NCBI GenBank assembly: GCA_020636575.1
Contig: JACJXP010000002.1
Span: 62,001 to 126,000, forward strand
Source: Chitinophagales bacterium
GTDB lineage: Bacteria > Bacteroidota > Bacteroidia > Chitinophagales > Chitinophagaceae
Reading direction: 5' to 3'
DNA: 64,000 nt
The position numbers and the translations under genes are program-made. Position 1 is the first letter of the stretch. Each line of letters starts with the position of its first letter. Below the pieces are notes generated by a model that saw only the letters and a list, made by a program, of their open reading frames with translations, did no database searches and was not told the DNA's origin. This document shows, one piece after another, positions 44,172 to 53,463 of this stretch.

Positions 44172-44609
44172 ATGGCTGAACTCAAAAACAGGAAAGCTTT
44201 TCATGAGTACTTCATTGATACAAAATATGAGGCGGGTATGGTTTTGCTCGGTACCGAAGTAAAATCCCTACGGGAAGGTAAAGCCAGTTTTAATGATAGC
44301 TATTGTATTATTCACAAAGGAGAGATCTGGTTAAAATCATTGCATATAGCAGAATACTCCCATGGTACTGTCAACAATCATGATCCTTTGCGGGACAGAA
44401 AACTTTTATTGAATAAACGAGAGATCAACAAGATCATAGCAAAGCTGAAAGAAAAGGGATACACCTTAGTACCACTCAGGATTTTCTTCAACGAAAAGAA
44501 CCTGGCTAAAATAGAAATTGGATTAGCCAGGGGAAAGAAACTATATGATAAAAGGGAAACTATTCGTAAAAGAGACACCGAAAGGGAAGTAAAAAGACTG
44601 TTAAAATAA
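44172..44609 (+). CDS. smpB: SsrA-binding protein
   Basis: This protein binds tmRNA and brings it to stalled ribosomes. It has the standard 145 residues: NRKAFHEYFIDTKYEAGMVL, GTEVKSLREGKASFNDSY, RDRKLLLNKREI and the basic C-terminal tail GKKLYDKRETIRKRDTEREV that enters the mRNA channel. No ssrA gene is visible in the window. Confidence 0.97.
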   Translation: MAELKNRKAFHEYFIDTKYEAGMVLLGTEVKSLREGKASFNDSYCIIHKGEIWLKSLHIAEYSHGTVNNHDPLRDRKLLLNKREINKIIAKLKEKGYTLVPLRIFFNEKNLAKIEIGLARGKKLYDKRETIRKRDTEREVKRLLK

Positions 44610-44662
44610 TTGTGTAAAACTTCATGGTCATTCGGGCATAATTTTAGCGATCTTCCGTACTT

Positions 44663-45589
44663 ATGAAAAAAGCTTTCATAATCTTTTTACTGGTTTCATC
44701 AACCGGGCTTTATGGTCAGTCAGTTTTTGGCTATTGGTATGGAACAGCTAATGTAAAAACAAATAATTCAGCCAATAATTACCTTGTAGAACTGGTACTG
44801 CAGCCAGAAAAAGGATATGTGAAGGGAATCATGAATTATTACTTTAAAAACATTTACCGGAGCGTTGAAGTAAAAGGGAACTATAATGCCAATTCCCGCC
44901 AACTTGATCTTTATTCCATCCCGGTGATCTATCATGGTTCCACTTCAAAATTAGAAGTGGATTGCATTATGAACTTTCGGGCTACTTTGCTGGTCGCTAA
45001 AACAGGTTCATCCCTTTCTGGTTCGTTTATAAGCCTCCCGGATTACCGATACACCTGTGGCGATATAAAATTTTCCCTGAATCAGAATGCTGATATCAGC
45101 AAAAAGGATTCTGTATTAAAAGCGATAAGTGAATACAAAGAGAACTACCAGGTATGGGAACCCACCGCAAGGGATACTATAGTCGCCGTAACAGTGGCTC
45201 CCCGAAAAGTGATCAATTATGTAACGGAAAAGCAATTCAAAGAAAGGGAAAATGTAGTGGTGCAGGAAATTGAAGTTGAATCTGATTCATTACGGATAGA
45301 TGTGTACGATAATGGCGAAATAGACGGAGATGTGATCTCCATTTTTTATAATGACCAGCTTATTTTGTCCAGTCAAAAATTGACTCATAAGTCAATACAG
45401 CTTGATCTCACCCTGGACTCTACAAAGGCCTATAATGAACTCTCAATGTTAGCAGAAAACCTGGGGCTGATACCACCTAATACCGCTCTTATGGTGATCC
45501 ATGATGGTAAAAACAGGCACAATGTGAGAGTTTCCAGTGACCTCCAGAAAAATGCAACTGTCCGTATTCGTAAAAAATCCGGAAAATAG
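44663..45589 (+). CDS. Secreted protein with C-terminal beta domain (hypothetical)
   Basis: This is a 308-residue exported protein with a signal peptide ending LYGQS. The N-terminal half (about 20-145) is a beta domain (FGYWYGTANVKTNN, VKGIMNYYFKNIY) with two Cys. A short charged linker leads to a C-terminal domain: RIDVYDNGEIDGDVISIFY, ILSSQKLTHKSIQLDLTL and ELSMLAENLGLIPPNTALMV. I have seen this C-terminal pattern in other Bacteroidota secreted proteins but cannot name it. It converges on the GlsB-like gene with a 7-base gap and no visible terminator. Confidence 0.65.
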   Translation: MKKAFIIFLLVSSTGLYGQSVFGYWYGTANVKTNNSANNYLVELVLQPEKGYVKGIMNYYFKNIYRSVEVKGNYNANSRQLDLYSIPVIYHGSTSKLEVDCIMNFRATLLVAKTGSSLSGSFISLPDYRYTCGDIKFSLNQNADISKKDSVLKAISEYKENYQVWEPTARDTIVAVTVAPRKVINYVTEKQFKERENVVVQEIEVESDSLRIDVYDNGEIDGDVISIFYNDQLILSSQKLTHKSIQLDLTLDSTKAYNELSMLAENLGLIPPNTALMVIHDGKNRHNVRVSSDLQKNATVRIRKKSGK

Positions 45590-45596
45590 ACAACAG

Positions 45597-45863
45597 TTAA
45601 TCCCGTCTTCCGCCAGTAAAAAGATTGATAACAAACAAAATAACAAAGGCGCCAATTGCACCGGTAAGGATTGCATTTACTATTGGGCTGCTGCCAATAC
45701 TAACATTCAGTTTGGCCAATAACCAGCTGCCCACAAAACTTCCCAGGATACCTACCACTATATTACCTACCACACCCAATCCCCTACCTTTAAACAAGAA
45801 ACTACCGAGCCAGCCAGCTGCTGCTCCGATGAGGAGAATTACTACTATTTGCTCAAGTGTCAT
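45597..45863 (-). CDS. GlsB/YeaQ/YmgE family membrane protein
   Basis: This is an 88-residue membrane protein with three hydrophobic segments, of the former transglycosylase-associated family. LLIGAAAGWLGSFLFKGRGLGVVGNIVVGILGSFVG at about 11-46 is typical, as is INAILTGAIGAFV-like text near the end. Members are induced by envelope or acid stress in some bacteria, but the molecular role is unclear. It stands between the convergent secreted-protein gene and parC. Confidence 0.87.
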   Translation of the reverse strand: MTLEQIVVILLIGAAAGWLGSFLFKGRGLGVVGNIVVGILGSFVGSWLLAKLNVSIGSSPIVNAILTGAIGAFVILFVINLFTGGRRD

Positions 45864-45899
45864 ATGCTTATAATTTAGTTCAATCTAAAGTTACAATCT

Positions 45900-48416
45900 C
45901 TATTCAAATAACGATTGCTGGCCAGTTCCTTCTTTTTTGATCCATTCCATCTCTGTTGATTTGCTATAATCCGCCAGTTTGCTTCCTACAGCCCTGTAGC
46001 CGGTTATGTCAGCAATTTTTGCGATCTTAAGTTTACCCTTTCTTATCTGTGCTCCCCTGCCCTGCTGCATAGCCAAAATAGGTTCCTCATCTGTTGTAAC
46101 TGCCTCCACATAGTTGCCTTTTCCTTCTTTAATAAAAAGGAACCGGCTCTTTAATGTAGTTGTTTCAACCTTAAAGCGTTTTGCCATGAACTGTTTGGCC
46201 TTTATATCAACATACACAGCTGAAATGACCTTCTCAGCATTATACTTCTGAATGAAAATTACTTTCTCAGCATCTAATTTCTGTGTAAGCTCCTGGTCGG
46301 TTACTTCATAATAACCATCATTATAAATGACCAGTATTTTATCATCTTCATCAAAACTACCCAGGTACTCCCCTTTTTCATCGGTATTCAATCTGCCAAA
46401 CTGGTCGTCATACCAAAGCTTTTTACCGGCTATTGTTGAAACACCGGCTTCTTTCAACTTTACGTTTCTAATAGGATACTTTGTAACCGTATTCCCCATG
46501 CTTCCTCTACCCTTGATCTCGAGTTCAGCAAAATTGAAATCAAATTCTTTTATTCTTGCCTTACAACCGGAACTCAGGTTGATCTTCACCAGCTCAGCTT
46601 CTCCATTTGGATTAACCGTCAGGTAGTGAACCTTACTTTTGTCATGACCTTTTGCAAGGTTATACTCTTTGTCACGGGTAACACCCGTTACATTGAATCT
46701 TTTCGCAAAGCTCTTTCCACTGTCCCCATCCATATAGATCATGTTGTAGGTGGTACGTTCATCATTTTTCTGGAATACAGCGGCATGTATGATGCCTTTA
46801 CCAATAAAGGTCTTGTCAGAAACCTTCACCACTTTCATCACTCCCTGCTTTGTAAAAGCAATGATATCATCCAGATCAGAACATTCGAATAACAGCTCAT
46901 CCTTACGCAGCCCGGTTCCAATAAAGCCCTCTTCCCTATTTACGTAAAGTTTTGTATTGGCTATGGCAACATGCTTGGCTTCGATTATTTCAAATTGTTT
47001 AATATCAGTTCGTCTCTCTTTCCCTTTACCATATTTTTTGAACAGCGTTTCGTAATAATCGACAGCATAATCAACCAGGTGGTTCAGATCATGCTTTACC
47101 TGTTTTATATCTGCATCCAGCGCTTTTATCTGGTCATTCAGTTCATCAATATCCAGCTTATAAATACGGCGAACAGGCTTTTCTGTCAGTTTAATAATGT
47201 CTTCCCTGGTGATCTCCCTTTTTAATTGTTTTTTAAAGGGTACAAATGCTGTATCTATCGCATCCAGTACTTTATCCCATGTAGCATGTTTTTTCTCCAG
47301 TTCTTTATAGATCTTTTCTTCAAAGAATATTTTTTCAAGTGAGGTATAATGCCATTTTTCCTGTAACTCACCCAGCCTGATCTTGAGTTCCTGCTCCAGG
47401 AGATCCTTTGTTCTGTCAACAGAAATTTTCAGCAGGTCATGAACGCCAAGGAATTCTGGTTTCTTGTCAACGATCACACAGGCATTGGGTGAAATGGATA
47501 TTTCACAATCGGTGAATTTATAAAGTGCATCGATTGTAATATCCGGTGATATTCCCGGGGCAAGATCGACCTGTATCTCAACATCGGCTGCTGTATTGTC
47601 TGTTACTTTTTTGATCTTGATCTTTCCCTGGTCGTTTGCTTTTACAATGGACTCCATTAACTGCGTCGTGGTAACTCCATACGGGACACTACGTATTGCC
47701 AGGGTCTTTTTGTCCATTTCCTCAATATGTGCCCTTACCTTCACCTTTCCGCCTCTTTTGCCCTGGTTGTAATCCGACACATCGATCATTCCGCCTGTCA
47801 GGAAATCAGGATATAATTCAAACTTCCTTCCTTTTAAATGTTTAACAGCAGCTTCAATAAGCTCACAAAAATTATGGGGAAGAATTTTTGTGGAAAGCCC
47901 TACGGCAATTCCATCTGCACCCTGAGCCAGCAGAAGCGGGAACTTCATAGGTAAAGAAACCGGCTCATTTTTTCGTCCATCATAGCTTAACTGCCAATTC
48001 GTTGTTTTAGCATTAAAGGCAACTTCGAGTGCAAACTTGCTTAAACGGGCCTCAATATACCTGGCAGCTGCTGCATCATCGCCTGTCCTAACATCCCCCC
48101 AGTTTCCCTGGGTGTCTATCAGCAATTCTTTTTGCCCCATATTCACTAAAGCATCACCAATAGAAGCATCGCCATGAGGATGATACTGCATAGCCTGGCC
48201 GATAATGTTAGCCACTTTATTAAAACGGCCATCATCCATTTCCTTCATGGCATGAAGTATCCTTCGCTGTACCGGTTTTAACCCATCATCAGCAGAGGGT
48301 ACAGCTCTTTCCAGTATTACATACGATGCATAATCTAAAAACCAGGTCCGGTATTGTCCGGGCAAACCTGTTTCATTGAATTGTATTTCCGCTTTCTTAT
48401 TCTTTGCAGCGCTCAT
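45900..48416 (-). CDS. parC: DNA topoisomerase IV subunit A
   Basis: This is the DNA cleavage and religation subunit of topoisomerase IV, which unlinks daughter chromosomes. Tyr120 (AAARYIEARLS) is the active-site residue. The N-terminal region GLKPVQRRILHAMKEM and YHPHGDASIGDALV are standard. The C-terminal half holds the beta-pinwheel repeats (ELLFECSDLDDIIAFTKQGVMKVV and similar). The protein ends TGQQSLFE. It is called ParC rather than GyrA because it pairs with parE in the same operon and lacks the GyrA-box wording QRRGGKG. It is the last gene of a five-gene operon, one base after the DUF4260 stop. Confidence 0.93.
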   Translation of the reverse strand: MSAAKNKKAEIQFNETGLPGQYRTWFLDYASYVILERAVPSADDGLKPVQRRILHAMKEMDDGRFNKVANIIGQAMQYHPHGDASIGDALVNMGQKELLIDTQGNWGDVRTGDDAAAARYIEARLSKFALEVAFNAKTTNWQLSYDGRKNEPVSLPMKFPLLLAQGADGIAVGLSTKILPHNFCELIEAAVKHLKGRKFELYPDFLTGGMIDVSDYNQGKRGGKVKVRAHIEEMDKKTLAIRSVPYGVTTTQLMESIVKANDQGKIKIKKVTDNTAADVEIQVDLAPGISPDITIDALYKFTDCEISISPNACVIVDKKPEFLGVHDLLKISVDRTKDLLEQELKIRLGELQEKWHYTSLEKIFFEEKIYKELEKKHATWDKVLDAIDTAFVPFKKQLKREITREDIIKLTEKPVRRIYKLDIDELNDQIKALDADIKQVKHDLNHLVDYAVDYYETLFKKYGKGKERRTDIKQFEIIEAKHVAIANTKLYVNREEGFIGTGLRKDELLFECSDLDDIIAFTKQGVMKVVKVSDKTFIGKGIIHAAVFQKNDERTTYNMIYMDGDSGKSFAKRFNVTGVTRDKEYNLAKGHDKSKVHYLTVNPNGEAELVKINLSSGCKARIKEFDFNFAELEIKGRGSMGNTVTKYPIRNVKLKEAGVSTIAGKKLWYDDQFGRLNTDEKGEYLGSFDEDDKILVIYNDGYYEVTDQELTQKLDAEKVIFIQKYNAEKVISAVYVDIKAKQFMAKRFKVETTTLKSRFLFIKEGKGNYVEAVTTDEEPILAMQQGRGAQIRKGKLKIAKIADITGYRAVGSKLADYSKSTEMEWIKKEGTGQQSLFE

Positions 48417-48417
48417 T

Positions 48418-48777
48418 TTATTTCTTTCCTATTATTCCTAAATGTGTGTATTTAAACCCTTGCCCTGTCTTCAACCCATAACCAAAAACCCTGTCCATAG
48501 AAGAATGTCCAAATAAAATAATTCCGATAACCAACAGTAAAGTATCAGGGAGAAACAACCCTGCAGCAAAAACTAAGATGGCCACCGCTTTAAGATGAAA
48601 CAGGTTGTAAAAAAAAGCTCCGGTTTTATTACCACCTATATAACCAAGCATACTAATGTCTGGCCCTAACAATAAAACCAGGTACCACCACCAATCAACA
48701 CCTATTAAAGTAAGGCCATACAAGGCCAGTATAAACATGGCCACTTCTTCCAGTTTAATAAGGTCTTTTGGTGTCAT
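48418..48777 (-). CDS. DUF4260 family membrane protein
   Basis: This is a 119-residue protein with about four membrane segments (FILALYGLTLIGVDWWWYLVLLL as two segments, AVAILVFAAGLFLP and LLLVIGIILFGHSS). DPD/GPDIS and HSSMDRVFGYGLK are conserved in DUF4260, whose function is unknown. It is wedged between DUF1835 (11 bases) and parC (1 base), so it is certainly in the parE-parC operon. A link to topology or segregation is not established. Confidence 0.85.
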   Translation of the reverse strand: MTPKDLIKLEEVAMFILALYGLTLIGVDWWWYLVLLLGPDISMLGYIGGNKTGAFFYNLFHLKAVAILVFAAGLFLPDTLLLVIGIILFGHSSMDRVFGYGLKTGQGFKYTHLGIIGKK

Positions 48778-48788
48778 ATTGCTGGGTT

Positions 48789-49640
48789 TTAGTTAGCATC
48801 TGATTGCGAATAGCTGGCATCTTCTGTTTTTTTGCTTGGAAGCCTTACATCAAATTCTTTCCAGCCTTTCTCTATATCACCGGTGATCTCGATCTTTCCT
48901 TCAGCAATTAATTGCTTGATACGCCATTCAATAAATACATCGCCTGTTTTGATCTTCATTCTGTGAAGGGTGTTCCCAACCAATCGCCAGGCTTTTTGCC
49001 ATTCACCTGATAAGTTCCTTATAATCTCATTATCATAAAAAGTTTCTTCTTTCGCTACTATTTTTTTACCTCCTTCCAATATCCGCACAGGAGCATTTTC
49101 AGTACATAATCTTTCCCATTCATCCGGGTCTACTTCAAACTCACTTAAAGTGATCGGACGAGCCAGTTTTTTTGCTTTTACAAATTCACGGGGTGGTATC
49201 TCATTTAACCAGGAAGGATAAAACAACTGGCCCTTATCATTAATAAAGGGCAGATTGTTCATATACAAAACCATTATCCTCCCCTGAAATTGTCTAAAGT
49301 CATTAAGGATCCGGAAATAGCCGCATACATCATGCTGGTTTTGTCCCATCCAGATCCATAGTTCAAGTTGAGGATGTTCTTCAAGCTGCTTAATGACCTG
49401 TTTAATGGTTTCCCTGTCATCAAAGTGATGTATCTCTTTATCAGTATAATGAGAAAATGAAATTATGTGCATCCACCAATCTTTGCGGGCTTGCCATCCT
49501 TCATCGGTTTGAAGATCAGTAAGAGGGCCGACAGCATAATCATCACGGATATGAAAAATATCTCCCTGCAAAGTCTCATCAAGACCAATGACCTCTTTTA
49601 ATAATTCTACTTCTGATTCATTGAAAACAATATGTAACAT
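48789..49640 (-). CDS. DUF1835/DUF3658 domain protein
   Basis: This is a 283-residue cytoplasmic protein. The first ~120 residues are DUF1835: MLHIVFNESEVELLKEV, then a charged DDYAVGPL and ELWIWMGQNQHDVCGYF. The C-terminal ~100 residues match DUF3658 (WQKAWRLVGNTLHRMKIKTGD and WRIKQLIAEGKIEITGD). The pair is common in Firmicutes and Bacteroidota and has no known function. It begins 6 bases after the methyltransferase and is part of the parE-parC operon. Confidence 0.87.
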   Translation of the reverse strand: MLHIVFNESEVELLKEVIGLDETLQGDIFHIRDDYAVGPLTDLQTDEGWQARKDWWMHIISFSHYTDKEIHHFDDRETIKQVIKQLEEHPQLELWIWMGQNQHDVCGYFRILNDFRQFQGRIMVLYMNNLPFINDKGQLFYPSWLNEIPPREFVKAKKLARPITLSEFEVDPDEWERLCTENAPVRILEGGKKIVAKEETFYDNEIIRNLSGEWQKAWRLVGNTLHRMKIKTGDVFIEWRIKQLIAEGKIEITGDIEKGWKEFDVRLPSKKTEDASYSQSDAN

Positions 49641-49646
49641 ATCTAT

Positions 49647-50429
49647 CTATTTTGCCTGTATAATATAATAAACACAGGTCGTAAAAAAATTTCTGATAAA
49701 CGGAATGCTTTTGACCAGTCCGATTTGTTTTTTGGGTTTCCAACCGAACTTCCATTCATAAATAGGGTTCAGCAGGTAATGTCGCTTGTGTAAAAAAGAA
49801 TAGCCCTCCTTTTTACATATTTTCTCAAACCTTTCAATACTGATCCCGGTATCCCCTATCTCCATCATAGCTTCTACCGGCTCTTTTTTCTTTTTTAATA
49901 TCCATTTGTATAAAGGTCGTGGTAATAAATGGATATATGGCAATTTCGATATCCTGGAACGGCACATTTGCTGATGCCCTCCAAATGGCATATACCATGG
50001 AGGAAATCCAAAAAAAACAATCCCTCCGGGACATAAGAACTTTTTCATCCAGCCGATCAGTTTTGCCTGGTCATGAATATGTTCAATCACATCTTTTAAT
50101 ATGATAATGTCAAATAATCCATTGAAATCCTTTTCCACATCAACATCATAAATATCCTTTGTAACAAATCTCAACTTACCTTTTGCAATATCTTCAGGTA
50201 AAAACTTTTCGGCATCCACTATTCTTGGAGCATCCAACTCAACTCCCACACCTTCACAACCTTTGTTTATAAAAGCTTTTAAAACGCCTCCTTCCCCGCA
50301 ACCAATTTCCAACACCCTCATTCCCGGTCTTACAGCAAATTTCTCTTCAATAAATGGGATCACATACTTCTCTGCATTCAGTACCTGAATGTCAAAATAT
50401 CTTTTTCTATCGGCATGGAATTCGAACAT
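49647..50429 (-). CDS. Class I SAM-dependent methyltransferase
   Basis: This is a 260-residue methyltransferase of unknown target. The SAM motif is VLEIGCGEGGVLKAF (about 36-50), followed by the acidic GVELD. Then DIIILKDVIEHIHDQAKLI is the usual motif of small-molecule or lipid methyltransferases. The rest has a long C-terminal cap with Lys/Trp-rich segments. Its ATG overlaps the stop of parE (TAATG), so it is coupled to parE translation. Nothing indicates a DNA substrate. Confidence 0.85.
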   Translation of the reverse strand: MFEFHADRKRYFDIQVLNAEKYVIPFIEEKFAVRPGMRVLEIGCGEGGVLKAFINKGCEGVGVELDAPRIVDAEKFLPEDIAKGKLRFVTKDIYDVDVEKDFNGLFDIIILKDVIEHIHDQAKLIGWMKKFLCPGGIVFFGFPPWYMPFGGHQQMCRSRISKLPYIHLLPRPLYKWILKKKKEPVEAMMEIGDTGISIERFEKICKKEGYSFLHKRHYLLNPIYEWKFGWKPKKQIGLVKSIPFIRNFFTTCVYYIIQAK

Positions 50430-52327
50430 TACTGGCTCTCCACCGGAGCATCCATCTCCACTACCAGGTTATTAATAATAAACTCCTGTCGGGTAGGTGT
50501 ATTTTTACCCATGTAATACTCAAGCAATTGCTGAATATGATCCCCTTGATCCAAGTGCATTAGCTGCTTCCGCATATCAGGGCCTATAAATTGGGCAAAC
50601 TCATCCGGGCTTATTTCTCCCAGCCCTTTAAAACGGGTCACTTCCGGCTTACTCCCTAATTTTTTAACGGTAGCCTGTTTTTCTGCTTCGTCATAACAAT
50701 AGATCGTTTCTTGTTTATTTCTCACCCTGAATAATGGAGTCTCTAACACATATACCTTACCATGTTTTACAAGGTCAGGAAAAAACTGGAGGAAGAAAGT
50801 CATTAACAATAACCGAATGTGCATACCGTCCACATCGGCATCCGTAGCTATCACCACATTATTATATCTCAACCCTTCTAAACCTTCTTCAATGTTCAAT
50901 GCATGTTGCAGCAGGTTAAATTCTTCATTTTCATAAACAACCTTTTTAGTAAGTCCAAAACAATTCAGGGGCTTTCCTCTTAAACTAAACACTGCCTGTG
51001 TTTCCACATTTCTTGCTTTAGTGATAGAACCACTGGCACTGTCTCCTTCTGTTATAAAAATGGTTGTCTCATTTTGTTTTGCTACAAACTCTTCCTTATT
51101 TTTTGACGGAGGTGCATCATCGTAGTGATACCGGCAGTCACGCAGTTTACGATTATGCAGGTTTGCCTTTTTGGCTCTTTCATTCGCCAGCTTTTTGATT
51201 CCGGCTAATTCTTTCCTTTCTCTTTCGCTTTGCTCGATGCGCTTTTTTAATGCATCTGCCAAAGAAGGATTCTTATGTAAAAAATTATCCAACTCTTTGG
51301 AGAGAAAATCACCAACAAATTGCCGCATACTGGGACCTCCGGTATCTACATTCACTGAACCCAGTTTAGTTTTTGTCTGTGATTCAAAAACCGGTTCTAC
51401 CACTCTTACAGAAACAGCTGCTACGATACCTGTACGAATATCAGAAGCGTCATAATCTTTTTTATAAAAATCACGGATCGTTTTTACATAAGCTTCACGG
51501 AAAGCCTGCTGATGCGTACCTCCCTGTGTTGTATGCTGACCGTTTACAAAACTGTAAATATCTTCTCCGTAATCATTATTATGTGTGATCGCCACTTCGA
51601 TATCATCCCCTTTCAGGTGAATGACAGGATACCTTATCTCGTCCTCATTGGTTTTTCTTTGCAACAGGTCGAGTAACCCATTTTTGCTTATAAATGATTT
51701 TCCATTGAAAATGATCTTTAAGCCAGCATTCAAAAAACAATAATTCCATATCTGGCTTTCCAGGAACTCCGGATGAAACTTAAAATTCTTGAAAACTGTT
51801 TCGTCGGGTATAAAAGTAACGAGGGTGCCATTTTGTTCCCCGGTCTTCGATTCTTTGTGTTCTTTGATCAAAATTCCTCTTTCAAACTCAGCCGTCTTTT
51901 CTTTTCCTTCACGGACCGCAGTCACCTTAAAGTAATTACTCAACGCATTGACCGCTTTGGTACCTACACCATTCAACCCGACTGATTTCTGAAATGCTTT
52001 GCTATCGTATTTGGCGCCTGTATTTATTTTGCTAACCACATCAACTACTTTTCCAAGAGGGATCCCCCGTCCGTAATCACGGATGGAAACTTCTTTGCCT
52101 TCAATGGTTAACTCCACCACCTTACCATATCCCATGGTATATTCATCAATACAATTATCGATCACTTCTTTTACGAGAACATAAATGCCATCATCCGGTG
52201 AGGAACCATCTCCCAGTTTCCCGATATACATACCCGGCCTCAGCCTGATATGTTCTTTCCAATCAAGTGATTTAATGCTGTCTTCGTTATACTCAAACAG
52301 GCCGACCTCTTCTTTCTCTTTTGCCAT
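50429..52327 (-). CDS. parE: DNA topoisomerase IV subunit B
   Basis: This is the ATPase subunit of topoisomerase IV. The GHKL ATP site shows KEVIDNCIDEY, RDYGRGIPLG and GLNGVGTKAVNAL. The Toprim domain has FITEGDSASGSI and ATDADVDGMHIRLLLM, and the C-terminal part has RFKGLGEISPDEF. It is 632 residues long. It heads the operon parE, methyltransferase, DUF1835, DUF4260, parC. A CAAATATA complement (TATATTTG) lies 66 bases upstream. Confidence 0.94.
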   Translation of the reverse strand: MAKEKEEVGLFEYNEDSIKSLDWKEHIRLRPGMYIGKLGDGSSPDDGIYVLVKEVIDNCIDEYTMGYGKVVELTIEGKEVSIRDYGRGIPLGKVVDVVSKINTGAKYDSKAFQKSVGLNGVGTKAVNALSNYFKVTAVREGKEKTAEFERGILIKEHKESKTGEQNGTLVTFIPDETVFKNFKFHPEFLESQIWNYCFLNAGLKIIFNGKSFISKNGLLDLLQRKTNEDEIRYPVIHLKGDDIEVAITHNNDYGEDIYSFVNGQHTTQGGTHQQAFREAYVKTIRDFYKKDYDASDIRTGIVAAVSVRVVEPVFESQTKTKLGSVNVDTGGPSMRQFVGDFLSKELDNFLHKNPSLADALKKRIEQSERERKELAGIKKLANERAKKANLHNRKLRDCRYHYDDAPPSKNKEEFVAKQNETTIFITEGDSASGSITKARNVETQAVFSLRGKPLNCFGLTKKVVYENEEFNLLQHALNIEEGLEGLRYNNVVIATDADVDGMHIRLLLMTFFLQFFPDLVKHGKVYVLETPLFRVRNKQETIYCYDEAEKQATVKKLGSKPEVTRFKGLGEISPDEFAQFIGPDMRKQLMHLDQGDHIQQLLEYYMGKNTPTRQEFIINNLVVEMDAPVESQ

Positions 52328-52393
52328 TATTAACGGTACGTTATTGATTCTCAGTAGAATGTTTTTCTCTTAGGTTATCGGAAACCTTTCAGG

Positions 52394-52401
52394 CAAATAT
52401 A
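52394..52401 (-). promoter_or_regulatory. -7 promoter element of the parE operon (TATATTTG)
   Basis: This is an exact TAnnTTTG on the minus strand, 67 bases upstream of parE, inside the 206-base divergent region. Confidence 0.45.
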
Positions 52402-52517
52402 CCAAAACAGACTATCCATCCGGAATCCGGATTTATTAACCTCTGTGGATAAGAATTCATTGATTTGAGTCCTGACCCTACTTGATCTAACTCAGTATTA
52501 AACTAACGTGGAATATC

Positions 52518-52525
52518 TAACTTTG
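52518..52525 (+). promoter_or_regulatory. -7 promoter element (TAACTTTG) of the 52534 gene
   Basis: This is an exact TAnnTTTG ending 8 bases before the ATG. The transcript would have almost no leader. Confidence 0.45.
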
Positions 52526-52533
52526 AGATACAA

Positions 52534-53172
52534 ATGAAAACAGTGAAAATCATCTATTCCATATTATTTATTTTCTTGCTGGCCTCCTGCTCACCTACCA
52601 AGATCACTAAAACCTGGGTGGATAAAAGTATTGGTCCCCGAAAGTATAATAGGGTTTTAGTGCTTTGTGTAATTCCTGAAACCGAAAAGGAATTAGTGTT
52701 AAAAATGGAGAATCAGCTGACTGGGGATCTCACCGATCTGGGTTATGATGCAATAGCTGCAAACAAGATATTCCCGGAAGGTACATTTGTACGGGGCGAT
52801 ACAGCAAGAGCTGTAGCCGCATTGGCAGGAAAAGGATTTGACGGCATTATGACCATTGTTTTGATTGACAAGAAAAAACAACCTTATTATGTTCCCGGAA
52901 AGGTGAACGAAAAACTGGCATTTGATAAACTCAATGGTTTTAACAGGTATTATATTACAGTAGCAGATCATATTTATAGCCCCGGCTACTACGGCGAGGA
53001 AATCAAATATGTTTGGGAAAATAACTTCTATGACCTGATTGATAATAAGATCGTTTATAGTGCCCGAAGCCGTACTCTGGACATAACATCTGTAAATCAG
53101 CTTGCCCACCAATACGGACTATTAATGGCGCAAAGCCTGGTCAATAATGATATTCTTGCCAAGCCAAATTAA
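52534..53172 (+). CDS. Hypothetical lipoprotein
   Basis: This is a 212-residue lipoprotein with lipobox LASC (Cys19) followed by SPTKITKTWVDKS. The SxTKITKTW opening is seen in a group of Bacteroidota lipoproteins distantly like DUF4136, but I cannot confirm the family. The mature domain alternates strands and helices (YNRVLVLCVIP, GFDGIMTIVLIDKKKQPYY), and its end (YGLLMAQSLVNNDILAK) looks helical. Function unknown. It is divergent from parE. Confidence 0.65.
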   Translation: MKTVKIIYSILFIFLLASCSPTKITKTWVDKSIGPRKYNRVLVLCVIPETEKELVLKMENQLTGDLTDLGYDAIAANKIFPEGTFVRGDTARAVAALAGKGFDGIMTIVLIDKKKQPYYVPGKVNEKLAFDKLNGFNRYYITVADHIYSPGYYGEEIKYVWENNFYDLIDNKIVYSARSRTLDITSVNQLAHQYGLLMAQSLVNNDILAKPN

Positions 53173-53463
53173 ATTTGAAAAAAATAAGGGCTAAAATGGC
53201 CTGTTTTTCAGGCTGATACAATTTGTAACCACTCTCATCGTATTTTCCCTATTGCACGACCGTATTTTACACAGTAAGTTAGCATCGTATTTAATCCAAA
53301 CCCTTTGATGAATTCTACTACACTCACTTGAGGATTTACGCAGTATTCTTCATCTTTTCCCGGAATAAGTACAACAAATTATCCACGCATTTAAATGCTG
53401 GTATTTTTTAATCCAAGTCTACAGAGAACCGGTAAATAATTCCGTTACCCTAAACCCTGTGTG
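53173..53463. other. Intergenic region without visible gene
   Basis: These 291 bases contain a small hairpin (GCCTG / CAGGC with a T5 loop at 53199-53213), too weak to call a terminator. I see no promoter match, RNA or short gene here. Confidence 0.3.

Noticed and set aside
53199..53213. Terminator after the 52534 lipoprotein gene
   Set aside because: A 5-bp stem without a downstream T tract is not enough.
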